A stretch of 64,000 nt of DNA from contig JAHWDD010000003.1 in NCBI GenBank assembly GCA_023897205.1, forward strand, positions 3,661,665 through 3,725,664. The letters are read 5' to 3'. This document shows, one piece after another, positions 24,272-35,257 of the stretch. The stretch is from Exophiala sp. HKRS030. Lineage: Eukaryota; Ascomycota; Eurotiomycetes; Chaetothyriales; Herpotrichiellaceae. The position numbers and the translations under genes are program-made. The stretch's first letter is position 1; each line of letters opens with the position of its first letter. The notes below the pieces were generated by a model. The model saw only the letters and a list, made by a program, of their open reading frames with translations. It was not told the DNA's origin and did no database searches.

Positions 24272-24385
24272 CTACCTATCTATCTGTCAAATATCTATCT
24301 AACTATCCGTCTAACTATCTATCTACCTATCCACCTATCCATCTATCTGTCTAATTAACTATCTATTCATCCACCATCTATCCCT
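24272..24385 (+). repeat. ATCT tetranucleotide microsatellite
   Basis: Imperfect CTAT/ATCT repeats over about 115 bp, on the side of the NT-C2 gene's 3' end. Confidence 0.8.
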
Positions 24386-24429
24386 CTACTCGAGCGAACA
24401 GAAGCTTTTAATTCCCAATTCCTCCAGCT

Positions 24430-24448
24430 CCCCCCCCCCCCCCCCCCC
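24430..24448 (+). repeat. Homopolymer of 19 C
   Basis: Uninterrupted C run. Its length is likely unreliable given other single-base problems in this window. Confidence 0.9.
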
Positions 24449-24989
24449 AAAACTCACTCGCGTCTGTCCGTCTGTACCTTGATTGCTCGCCCGAAGGACA
24501 AAAGAAACGAAACGAAAGGAAGTTAACATCAGACTCACAGTTCTAACTAGACGCTTCCCCTAGTTAATTTCGGATCTGGGACTTTGGGATGGTAGCGTGA
24601 GAAATTCCTCTGTGGATTGAACTAATTATTACTTTAAGTAACTACTAACTCGGGGGCCGGGGCTGGCTATCCAACTCGATATGGATGGGGTGGCAGAAGA
24701 AGAAGAAGAAGCAGCAGAAGCAGAAGCAAATGCCCACTAACCAAGTAACTACCTAACTAGGTAGGCAGGATATGTGTCTCCTCTTTCTTCTCTCCCCTCT
24801 CCATCTTCACTTATCTTCCTCTTCTTCTCCTTCTCTGAACACACTCGACAGATCGCACATGATAGCTGATACATCGCTTGTGCAAACGTTGAGAGGCGCG
24901 TGCGTGTCAGCATCAGCATCAGCATGAACATATTATATTAGGGTTCCTCCTCTTTTTCACTCCTTATTTTTCTTCTTTCCTCTTTGGAC

Positions 24990-26563
24990 TTACTTCAGCA
25001 GCCTGTCCTGTGCTGTCCTGTCTGCCGACCGCGACGTATAAGTCGGTTGGTGGCGGAGATGGAAAATCGAAATGGGGTATCGTTTCAAAACGAATGGAAT
25101 GGCTGACAAGAATGGCATGGATTGGTATGTATGTATGGATGTATGTATGAGAACGTGGGGTTTCGAGGTGGAGTTGTGGTTGGTGGATTGTCGTTGGGGT
25201 GGTGAATGCTTGGTGGTGGTAGAGAAAGCAGAGCGCGGGCGGCAGAGCGCGGGTTTCCGAGAGGTTGGGAGGGAAGGCGGACTCGTTTGTTTGTCAGATA
25301 TAAGATTGGACAGCGGACAGAGGTTAGAGTTTTCAAGAAGGGCGGCACTCGTTCTGTTCGCTGTACGATGTTCCTCTTCCTCATATGACGTCCGTCCTTT
25401 CCCCTGCCACTGATCCAGGCGACAACCTGCCTGCTTAAACGGTCTGTGGCTCTGGCACAGTGGCAGTGCCAGGGGCAGGGCAGTAACGCCACCACCATTA
25501 GCCTCGATGGCCTTCTCGTTGGCCAATGGTGCTGGTGCAACGCTAGCATCACGAATATGAATACCCAAGCGCTCGAGCTCGACGTTTCTCAAGCCCCAGA
25601 TCAAAGCAGCGCCGAAGACGGGTTTGGTCAGGATGTCGAGCACGCCGTATGCGACAGCCTCGGAGTCGGCGGGGATGATATTTCCGCCTTCAGCGACACC
25701 CCAGACGATTGGGTAGACGAGCGTGATGGCCACGGTCCAGACCGAGAGGATGCTGTATAGGCGGAAGATATCGGCGCCCAAGGGGCGCGAGTAGGCACGG
25801 CCTTCGATCAGAATCGTGTAGAAGATGAATAGAAGTGAGCAGGTGCTGAAGGTGAAGAAGCCTGGAGGATGGGTCAGTCAGACTCGTGGGAAGGCAAAGG
25901 ATTGGAGAAGACGGGGGCACCGATTCGCCCGGGGCGAACATTTCTGGCCGACTTACCCCATTTATAGGTGCTCTTGACAAGAGCTCCGACTAGGCGATTC
26001 ACGACGAAGATCTCACTGATGAGGAGATTATACCAGATAGTAGGGGTAGGGAGACCAGCAGCTAGAAGAAGAGTGGCCAGAAGTAAAGGGAAGGTGATGA
26101 AGTAGTCGATCTGGAAGAAGACGCCCGGGTTAGCTACACTTTCCAGTAGGAAGAACAACACTGCTAGAGCACGCCAACACATTCTCTTCAATCATCTCCT
26201 CACGCAGATCATCCTCCGAGGATGGATGGAGCAAGCACTCACATAACGAACGTAGAAGATCTGACGAAAGTCACCCGCCACCTTTGGACTTCCTCTAGGG
26301 AACTCGACTTCAATGGCAGTCCAGCCGAGGTTGGAACCCTCGGAGAAATAAGCGATAGCAGAGATCATAGTGAGGCCAGCAATGAGATAGTAGAACAAGC
26401 GTTGAGATCGAGGCTTGAAGAATGAGAAACCCATAAAGGCAAGCGACGAGACAGTCATGACGGCCGTCACGGTGAAGTACCAATCAGAACCACGCGTTGT
26501 GATGTGGTTGTCGGTTGTCACCGTGTTGGTGAAACCATTGATGTCGAGGGCGCGGTTAGGCAT
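24990..26563 (-). CDS. carO: Microbial (type 1) opsin, CarO/HSP30-like group
   Basis: Exons 26563..26243, 26110..25957 and 25861..24990 (donors GTGAGT and GTAAGT, acceptors TTCCAG and CTCCAG, phases correct). Seven membrane helices are readable. Helix C has RYIDYFITFPLLLAT and helix G has YGVLDILTKPVFG, so the Schiff-base lysine (K238) and both counter-ion aspartates (D109, D234) are present. By eye alignment to bacteriorhodopsin, W86 is Y110, T90 is F114, D96 (proton donor) is T120 and W182 is T205, so fast proton pumping is unlikely. The family binds all-trans retinal, here obtainable from the nearby carotenoid oxygenase. The frame runs about 160-200 residues past the last helix through low-complexity sequence. 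Usual length is near 300, so the real C-terminus is uncertain, perhaps created by an unrecognised intron. The symbol rests on the cluster position. Confidence 0.82.
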
Positions 26564-29500
26564 CTTGGTGATGATGAACGGTGATCTTGGTGAGTGAGCA
26601 ACTGTGAGGACTGGCTGATACCTGCTATCGATTTGGGAACTGTCTCGGGAGGAAGCTACTTGTCGAGGAGATGGAGAACTTTGTCGAATGATCCTTCACG
26701 CTCATATTAAATAGAAAGGAACCAAACTATCAGATAGACATCGGTGACGTCTGGCGATTCGTCTGTCACCTGTTGCTGACTAGGATTATAGCATTTTGCG
26801 TCGACATTACTGGGAGGAGGACATGTGGACGCCCTGGGGAAGAATGCAAGAAGGATTTCTCCTTTGAGTTGCCGTCGAATCCGAATAGACATGTGGTAAA
26901 ATTCTGCCAGAATGATGTGCTAACGATAAACACCACTTGAGACTGGCAAATTATCGCCTCTCATTGCAGCAAGGCTCGAGGCTCCGGGCGGAACCATTGG
27001 CCACCCGACGCTGGGAACATGAGACAGACCAACGACAAGGGAAAGCCGTCGAGTTGGATCGAGATTGGACATGGTGTCGATTGCTTCAATGAAAACCTTG
27101 ACGGCGTCGCACATGCTGACGAGCATCAGGCTGTCTTGTGACATGTTTCGAAAGAGAATCGTATGATGAGTCGAGGATTAGGCTCGTGTCATTCAACGTC
27201 TTTGGAGAATGACCCTGGGCAACCGGAAGTGCTCGGTTCCCAGGAAGACAAATAAGATCACCTTAGTTTATTGACTTACCTTCAATAACAAGTATGTCGC
27301 ATTTATTTGGTTGGTGGGTATGAAAAACGAATGTCATAGTCGTGTCGGGGAAATGTTTGAGGCTTCGATTCTGTATGGCGGATACGAAACTCGAACACGG
27401 AGAGTTTGTTAAGGAAGTTTATCCATGCTGGCAGACCTCATGACAAACATCTGCATGCTGACTTCATTCGCTGGCGGTCGTTGATTCAATCATTTACACG
27501 GTCGAATGTCGTTGGCAACTTGAATGTGGATGTGGAGGGATGATCACGCGCGAGATCCGGTCAATTCCGCCGCCAAGATGAATGCGACCCCTCTTCTTAA
27601 CCCCTTTCCGACTTGCCCGTATTTCACCACATATGGCGGCCCAATAGTACACGCCGGCTTGATCGATCACCACGACGGGTTAAGTGACGATGATGGTTTT
27701 GCTTCCTACAGCCCATGATGATAGCAGACAGACTATGCTGCACCAACGGCAGATTTACAGTTGGGCGTCGTGCAAGTACAAGATTCACGTACGCGTGCTC
27801 CAAGACGGCCGGGACGTGAAACGCAACGGGCTCTCTGGGTCCCAGAGTAGATATGAAGACGAAGAGGCCATTGATCCCAGCCTATCACAATGTTGTCACT
27901 ACTGTTGTTACTAGAGAAGAACCTGGTCCATTATCTTATTTGTTGCCTGCCCACAACTTCACGATGTCGTGGGCGACACGGACAATGACTCCCATACCCG
28001 AGTCTGCTAGTCCGTTTCGATTCTGTCTCGATTACAGCAAGACGCTGTCGGTATATCTTATCTTATAATCAAAGTGTGATTTTGTTCCATATTGAGCTAA
28101 TGTCGAAGTCTACGAGAGCCCTTTCCGAGTCCTATGCGAGGTCTCAAAGTAGATATTGCTACACTGTTGTTGCTCACGACGGATACAGAGTCGTGCGTTG
28201 CCGACCGCTCCGGAAGAAATCAGACAGAGGGGAAACCGGCTATTGTTAAGCGTCGAATACGGGGTGCGTGTCACATGTTGGAACGGACTTCACACCAGAA
28301 CGTGTGGCTTTGGTCAAAAGGTGAGCACACCGGTAATCCAATGGCTTTGCCCTCGAGCCTTCGGGATTTGATACAACATCATTGCGAGGCTTGTTCACGC
28401 TACAGGCAAACAAGCAACCAAGTCCTTCCACGCCTTCCTCTGCAGCCGAGCCTGGAGTCTCTATTTGCACCCTTTCGAAGACTTCCGGTGCATCCTCAAT
28501 GGCTAACATTTGATCCTCCTGCTCAGCAGTTTCTCAACATCCTCCCATCGCCGAGAAATGTTAGCTTGACTGGTATTGCTGGTGGCCCAGTCAAGTCCCT
28601 GAAAGATGTTGTTGGGACCTGGTAGAGTCCAAAAACATTCGAAAAGTCTATCGCAACAATCGTCAGACAGCAGTTTGTAGATTCTCTTCAGCTCCTTGGT
28701 TAGATATGTTTGTTGCCAGGGACTAGATATGTCTTCGATTCTGGTGACAGAAGCACTTTCGTACTTACCGTATTTGTGGTGAACTGTATGTGGACTGAAC
28801 GGTTTAACCAACCAGGATGCGGGCCATTAGCGTCCGCAGTCTGCCTTTCTGATGGTTGAAGCACCCGGGCCGGGGGATTCCTGATATGTCATGCCTGTCT
28901 CAAACCGCCTAACAACCCAGACAGATTGCCTGCATTGTAACTCTTGCAGGGCTTTTTTCTCTCGTCAATTATATCCTCGGAACAATCGTACTATACCGAT
29001 CTCACCCAAAACCGTAGGGAGGGGCTGACCAGAAGCTCGCGACAACATCCCAGGGTAACAATAAACACTGGGTGGTGGGTACCGCGAGCCCCCGTAAGCG
29101 TGGATAAGTGGTCAATACGCAGTGGGATTGTCTGTCAAGGAGGACTGAAGTCAGACAGTAATGAGCAGTCCTTCAAGAAAGGCATAGGACAGGGCTTGGA
29201 ACACGCAAATCAGACGGTGATGGCTAAGTGCGCAAGTGGACTTCGAGTTCGTAGTCAAGAGAGACAGCATGTCGCAACAGCGTCATACTTAGCATTGCCT
29301 CACGCACGCTGTCCGGCGTCCATACAGACGGTAGAAGTAAATGTAGTCCCGAGAACATACTGTTCCGGCTCCGTTATATCGGGAGGCGTCAGAAAAAAAT
29401 GCATCGTCCAACGCGGTCGGTGATGTACCAGGTAGAACGTCAAAGCATCACCGCCGCTGTAAGACCAGTGCGCACACCGTCCAGCTTTTCAAAAAGGCAC

Positions 29501-30435
29501 TAAGATACCATTGGTGTTGGTGCGAGCGATGGGGCTGTCTCACCACATCCCCTTCTGTCTGAAAGCACGCGTTTGCTATCACGTGTTTACCTTGAAAATA
29601 ATATCGAGCATATAGATCGTATTGTTGAGAAGTATGCTATTCGCCGCGAATTGCCATCAGCGAAAGACTGTAGCGAAACGATATACGTAAGGATGAGCGA
29701 GCACGAACGCGCAAATAAGACAGAAAAGGAAGGAAATATACAAGCGACATAGCATTAACAGAAGAGAGATGTCTCAAACGTGCCGGACCTCAGCTCCGAG
29801 CCGTCCTAGGTCTTCTTGATTGCGCGAGCGAGCGCAAGAAATGCCGAGACTGTGGAGATTTCGTGGACCCCTGGCGTGCCCTCCAGTAGAGTTTGTTCCA
29901 GTCACTCTGGGACGAGGCTGACGCCACTTTATTTCCACTTCCAGAGTTTTCTCCAGCGCTCTACTATTGGTTCGACACCATTGAAACAACCGCATTGTTG
30001 TTAGCTTGGTGCCCGTGCACCGTTTTCTCCTTCTCGCTTCTGATAAGAAAGACGCACGGTTGCGTTACATGGTGAAAAACCCCTGTGAGGAGGTTAATCG
30101 TGTCTCTCAGAATTGATCGAAAGTACGGCTTCAGGTTACGGGTTTGGTGCACATGTATTAGATATGGAGTCTGTTTTCTTCATGATTAAGAATCCATCTT
30201 TGGCTGCGAGCCCCTGAGCAGGTGTCTTCCAACAAGTTGACGGATCGAAGCCATATTTTCCTTCGACAGTGATAGATTTAGGCTGCAAATGTCTTTCGGT
30301 AACATATTGTTCGGAGAAGCCTGTATGCTTAGACAACAATAATTGTGATAGTATAAGTGCTACGTGTACATTGTGATCAATTTATTGCGCGAATAAAGCT
30401 CTTTTCCCTATTAAGACCATTCCTAGGCCGATAAA
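26564..30435. other. Gene-poor spacer, 3.9 kb
   Basis: Upstream region of the opsin gene. One possible gene remnant on the minus strand (28246-28811) is listed separately. The other open frames are short and without recognisable domains. No repeats of note and no RNA gene were seen. Confidence 0.5.
28246..28811 (-). pseudogene. Possible small protein or gene remnant, unrecognised
   Basis: Two overlapping minus-strand frames look protein-like and join if one base is added near 28505. The first has helical, charged sequence (TYLTKELKRIYKLLSDDCCDRL, then RWEDVEKLLSRRIKC). The second continues LAIEDAPEVFERVQIETPG. A GTAAGT donor-like site lies inside the first part. I do not recognise a family and cannot place a start. 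It may be a fragment of a decayed gene or chance. Confidence 0.3.
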
Positions 30436-31843
30436 TCAAAGCTTGAACCCAGAAGGACACTGCGCCGACACGATATTCAAAGTCACAGGGACCAACGCAG
30501 AAGAGGTCGCCTTTCCAACATAAAACAACGATCCCACAGTAAACGTCGACTCGCCCGCTTTCGTCGCGCAATCCAAGATGGTCCCGCGCCGCGAGCAGAT
30601 CATGTCGGTAAAGAAATTATTAGTATCAGTGTACACGGCGCCGTAGTCACCGAAGAAGCTCTTGCTGACACCGAGAGGCGCCTTCTTAGCCAGAGCTTCA
30701 GTGGTGATCAGCTGGCCGTTGGCATTGAGAGCGAATGTGGTGGCAGTGCTTGAGCTACTCAGGAAGATGGTCAGGGCAGTGATGAATGGTGCGTTTAGCC
30801 AGTCGCCGTTGATGGATGATTTGGATGAGCTGGCTCGGAGTTTGAAGCATTGTACCTGTGTTGGCTGCGGGTCGGAGTGGTGGTGGTGGTTGTTCGCGTT
30901 GTAGTGGTTGTTCGGAGAGTGGTGGTGGTCGTCGTCGTTGTCGTAGGACGGGTTGTCGTCGTTGTCACAGCAGCAGTCGTTGTTGTCGTGGTGGTTGGCC
31001 TGGTTGTTGTCGTCGTCGCCGTCGTAATTGCTACAGTTGTGGTTGTGGTGGAAGTCACGGCTGGGTGGTTGTGGTGGTAGTTGGTACGGGAGTCGTAGTG
31101 GTTGTCGTGACAAGAGTCGTAGTGGTAGTGGTGGGCTCTACTGGCACTGGGCAACTGGCATCGAAGTAGTTGTATGGGCTAGCTGGAACAGGGTTGAGGT
31201 TACCTGCAACGAAGGCAGCATAGCAAAGACATGTATCGGCGCTATAAGCAAAGCTCTTGAATCCAGAGCAATATGTCTGGCAGGCGGTAAAGGTGATTGG
31301 ACTTGCGCTCGATGAGACTTGAGCTGCAGCTGGGTTGGCAAGGTCATAACCATGTGTACCACAGATCGGACTAGGATTAGCTGTGGCAGTAGTCGTTGTT
31401 GCTGTCGTTGTGGTTGTGGGATCGCTGGTCGTCGTCGTAATCGCGGTCGTGGTCGTAGTGGTGGGATCGGCAGTGGTCGTGGTTGTAGTCTCCGAGGTCG
31501 TCGTGGCTGCAGCAGTCGTAGTAGTCGTCGACGCTGGAGCCTCAGGTGCTGCACAGCCTGCATTGTAGAAAACGTAAGGACTTGTTGGGACCTGGTTCAC
31601 ATTGTTTTCGATAGTCGCGGCATAACAGAGACATGCGTTCTCTCCGAAAGCAAAGCTAGCGTATCCGGAACAAAATGCCTGACAGGTTGGGAATGTATTC
31701 TTCGTTCCACTCCAGTCTCCTACAGCTGCTGGTGGAGTCTGGAGATCATAGCCATGAACACCGCAGCCCGCAGCATCACGGACTCGGATGCTCGCAGCAC
31801 TGACAGCGGACGTAAGCAATAACGAAAGTAAAAGAGTGTTCAT
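30436..31843 (-). CDS. Secreted Cys-rich, Thr-rich surface protein with two repeat domains, one apparent frame break
   Basis: Starts MNTLLLSLLLTSAVSA, a clear signal peptide. Two similar modules of about 70 residues follow, each beginning CGxHGYDL and containing CQxxCSGxxSFA, a CLCY motif and a PxSPYxxxxxxC ending, like the PAN/apple-type modules of fungal surface proteins. Each module is followed by a Thr-rich stalk (runs of TTTTT) likely to be O-glycosylated. The second stalk changes frame near 31063-31065 (GGG run on the plus strand; one added base mends it) and continues as TTTTRPTTTT sequence. A 101-nt intron (30755-30855, donor GTACAA, acceptor AGTAG, in phase) then leads to a C-terminal domain ending IVSAQCPSGFKL. 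Repaired length is 435 residues. It probably acts at the cell wall. It sits between opsin and carB, and a functional link is not shown. Confidence 0.65.
30870..31570 (-). repeat. Degenerate ACN (Thr codon) tandem repeats
   Basis: Two blocks (about 30870-31140 and 31385-31530) of ACC/ACG/ACA/ACT codons coding Thr-rich stalks in the minus-strand gene. They produce long open frames of Val or Cys/Arg/Gly on the opposite strand, which are artefacts. Confidence 0.8.
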
Positions 31844-32850
31844 ATTTGGTGGAAAAGAATGTCAATGAAACGAATGTAAAGAATGACGAGAAACGGCTGA
31901 CAGTCTGAGCACAAAGTCTTAAAAGCATTCCATGTCTGCACGCCGTCATATATAGGCTATAGCCAGCATTTTCTCACCTGGATCACCAGTGCTCAATAAC
32001 CATGATGGGGTATCGGGAGGCTGAAAGACTCTCGCTCTTTCGAAACCTTGCCCTATACCAGAAGCAGGAGAAGTCTCGTTCCACAGAAGCACAGACGGAC
32101 GAATGTGTTTTTGCCAATTGGATAGGACATCCGTATTTGGACAATATCAAATAAGTGTGACTTTGGTATCCAGCCTGGAGGCGGAGATTTAACGTAAACA
32201 ATCTGTGGGTCTGGGTCTTGGGTCCATTGATGCTCTTTTTTCTCTCCCGAGATCCGGGATCCGAGCGCCCACATGGACAAGTCCCACGCACGCAGACAAT
32301 CGTGTCATTTTCCTGGTAGTTGATTCATTTAACAGTGCGACGGCTTCGACCACGACGGAATTCGATGAGCATACCTGGACATCAACGTGTAGGTTGAACA
32401 CTCACCTTGAGGTACATCGGCAGTCCACCCGAATGTACCAAGTCCAGAATATATTCTTGGCTACAGACAGTCAAGGAACTGGAACTAACTTCGGGCGGCA
32501 AGCCTCTCCTCTTGGTTGTCTCGGCTTTAGATTGCGTGTGGTATCCACCACGTGCGTGAGAGAAATGGCCAAAGCTCGTAAAACCTGATATGGGACCAAG
32601 GCGGAGGATCAAGTCATCGACTCAGGCAAAATCTTCTGAGCATTATGATTGGGTTACACCTCTGAGGACTGAGGCGAGCTAGATACTGGGGATTTCGAAT
32701 GTGCTGGCTAGAATCGGTGCCAAGATGAGTGAGTGCGCAATGTACAAACTAGTGTTGATCATTGCAGGGGTTGTACAAAAATACGAATATGGCCTATCTA
32801 AACCCATCTTCCATCCATCGATCTCTAATGCGGAGTGATAACTCCAGGCG
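31844..32850. other. Intergenic spacer upstream of the surface protein
   Basis: 1 kb between the carB 3' end and the surface protein start. It should contain the latter's promoter. No gene was recognised. Confidence 0.55.
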
Positions 32851-34679
32851 TCATCGCATTGTAACGAAGTATGACAAAAGAATCGACAAAAGTAGGAGGA
32901 CCATGATGCTGCGGGTCAAGTCGAATGGGATCTGCCCCTCCTGGTCCAAGCTGCTCACAACTTTCTTTGTATGACCTCCGGGTAGCCATGGCTTAACCAT
33001 GCCTAAGTCATCTAGAATCTGCCCCGTCGTGATTTTGCTGCCTGCTAGAACAATGGGCACGCCTGTACCTGGATGTGTGCTTGCTCCAACGAAATAGAGA
33101 TTCTTGATATCGGCGTGCTTTGTTTTTGGCCTGAAACTAAGCACATTGAAGAACGAATGACTCAGACCTAGAATAGCGCCCTTATCGAGGTTGAATCTCT
33201 CTTTCCATGAAGCCGGCGTGTTGATCAGTTCGTCCACAATATGACTTTGAAGATCGACGCCGGTCCTGGAAAGTACCGTCTCGAATACAGCTGCTCTGGC
33301 TTTGTTGACCATTGCTTTCCAATCTTGGGAGTTTTGTGGATTCAACCCACGGGAAGCCTCCCCTTCCAGCAAGTGTCCGCATGGGACCAACACGACAATA
33401 CTGTCTCGTCCTGCCGGTGCAGCTGAAGGATCTATCCGTGATGGAACATTGACGTAAAAGGAAGGTTCTTTAGGTATTAACTGGCGCTTAAAAATATCAT
33501 CAAAGCTGTCTTTGTAATCGTCTGCCAGGAAAACATTGTGTGTATGCAGTTGAGGAATAGTTGTATCCATGGACCCTGCAGTTGTGTTAGCAACGATTTA
33601 CCGCACTGTGGAAGTGAGGCTCACAATAGAAGGAGATGCTCGAACAAGATGCTGGTTTCTTGGACAAAGTGGAAGCTTGCTCTGAGGGTGGTAAAAGCTC
33701 ATTGTAAGCATATACCAAGTCGGCATTGACAAGGACGATATCAGCATTCAACACCTCGCCCGAGACCAAAGTCACTCCGCGAGCACGCTTCGAATTTGAA
33801 TCAATGTTTACATGTGATATTGGAGATGATAAGCGGTATTCGACACCGAAACGCTTGCCAACTTGTACCAGGGCCTCAAGAACTTTATGAAATCCGCCTT
33901 TGGGATACCTATGGCCTGTTAGCGGTACCATGGAGGATGCGTAGTCTATTACTCACCATATACCTTCTGCCAGCTCTGTATACTGGAGCAAACTATATGT
34001 GCCGGGAGCATCAAAAGGACTCATGCCCATGTACATACTACCGAAGGTGAATGCCCGCCGCAGCCTCTCTGTCTTGAAGTAGCGCGCCGCGCGGGCCCAG
34101 ATGCTTTCGAAAGGGTGCAAAGCTGGAAGGTATGGCAGAAAGCTAGGCCGTGCCATGGCCCAAATATTGGAGAAGTTTTTTCGTAGAACGTGTACAACAC
34201 TGGCCTCGTAATGGACGTGAGCCTCCTTCATCCAGTCCAGGTACCGCTCGAAACCCTCTTTGCCCTCCCAACGCTCAATCTCCTTTTTCATCTTGGACAC
34301 ATCGGTTGATAATTCGATGTTTTGACCATCACCAAACCATATATTGTAGTTGGGCTCGCACTTTAATAATTCCACGCCTTCGGCTTCGAGAGTAGTGTCG
34401 AGATCGACAAAGACTTCGTGGAAAAGGTCTGGGAGAAGGAGAAGAGACGGGCCCTGATCGAAACGGTGGCCGTTCTTGTGAATCAAGCTGCATCGACCTC
34501 CTGTATGATCATTCTTCTCAACAACAGTGACTCGGAAGCCAGCCTTCGCCAGTCGGGCAGCGCTGGCAATGCCACCGGCACCCGCGCCTGCAACCAAGGG
34601 TTAGTCACCGTGTCAGAAAGGACGACAACTGTCTGGAGGGATACTCACCGACGACAATAACACTCTTGGGCTTACTCAT
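32851..34679 (-). CDS. carB: Phytoene desaturase
   Basis: Four exons, 34679..34649, 34587..33957, 33908..33625 and 33575..32851, give 556 residues, intact. Introns are 61, 48 and 49 nt with donors GTGAGT/GTGAGC. The N-terminus MSKPKSVIVVGAGAGGIASAARL is an FAD-binding dinucleotide fold, followed by the family motifs GGRCSLIHKNGHRFDQGPSLLL, FYWSMD and the C-terminal FVGASTHPGTGVPIVLAGSK typical of CrtI-type carotene desaturases. A hydrophobic C-terminal segment (SIMVLLLLSILLSYFV) probably anchors it in the membrane. The enzyme introduces the double bonds that turn colourless phytoene into lycopene-type products. It lies just downstream of carRA in the same orientation, with 578 bp between them. 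In related fungi carB is light-induced, but I see no element I can firmly name. Confidence 0.95.
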
Positions 34680-35257
34680 GCCGCTGCTGTGGTAGAATGA
34701 AACTTCGAGATCGCAAATGCGGCGACCGCATAGGCGGGTTGAAGACTGATGGATATCACATGCTTGAGGGGTTTGGGTCGTTCCTGCCAAAAATCCATGA
34801 CAACATGACTTCTTAGGCGAAGGATTGGCACGACGCCTATCGCCGAGTGCATCCGGACTTGATTTCCACAGCTGGTGCCATCAAGTGGCATGACCTGAGA
34901 AATGATGTTCCAGAGAATTTTGGATGGAGAAGGCTCAAGATGTTACTGACGACGAGCATTTGTTGGGGTAAGGTAGCTTTACATGGCCAAGATTGAGCCT
35001 GATTCTCGCTTGCTAGATGGCTGCCCGGATGTGCAGCCGATAGGGTCTAAAGGGGTAATTTTCCAGTCGTCAACCAGGAGCGTCTTACCCCCTGCCGTAT
35101 TCATCCCCGCACTGAAGGACGGCAGGATGCTCATTCATGCCTCCGACATTGCACGCCATAACGTCACGCGGTAACCCATTCTATCAACTATCAATTACAT
35201 TACTTCTAAGACATGCAACAAAGACCTGGGTATTCGCTCTTGATGTAGGACAGAAGA
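34680..35257. other. carB promoter region
   Basis: 578 bp between the carB start and the carRA 3' end, so it contains the carB promoter and the carRA terminator region. No additional gene was seen. Confidence 0.6.

Larger units (their letters stand above)
23968..24989. other. Intergenic spacer with microsatellites and a C run
   Basis: 1 kb between the NT-C2 gene and the convergent opsin gene. It contains ATCT-type tetranucleotides (24272-24385), a run of 19 C (24430-24448), GAA/GCA trinucleotides (about 24697-24728) and CAGCAT repeats (about 24908-24925). No gene was recognised. Confidence 0.55.

Noticed and set aside
28944..29423. Plus-strand open frame of 159 codons
   Set aside because: No recognisable motif and unremarkable composition.
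30850..31170. Plus-strand open frames of almost pure Val or Cys/Arg/Gly
   Set aside because: They are the complement of Thr-codon repeats in the minus-strand surface protein.
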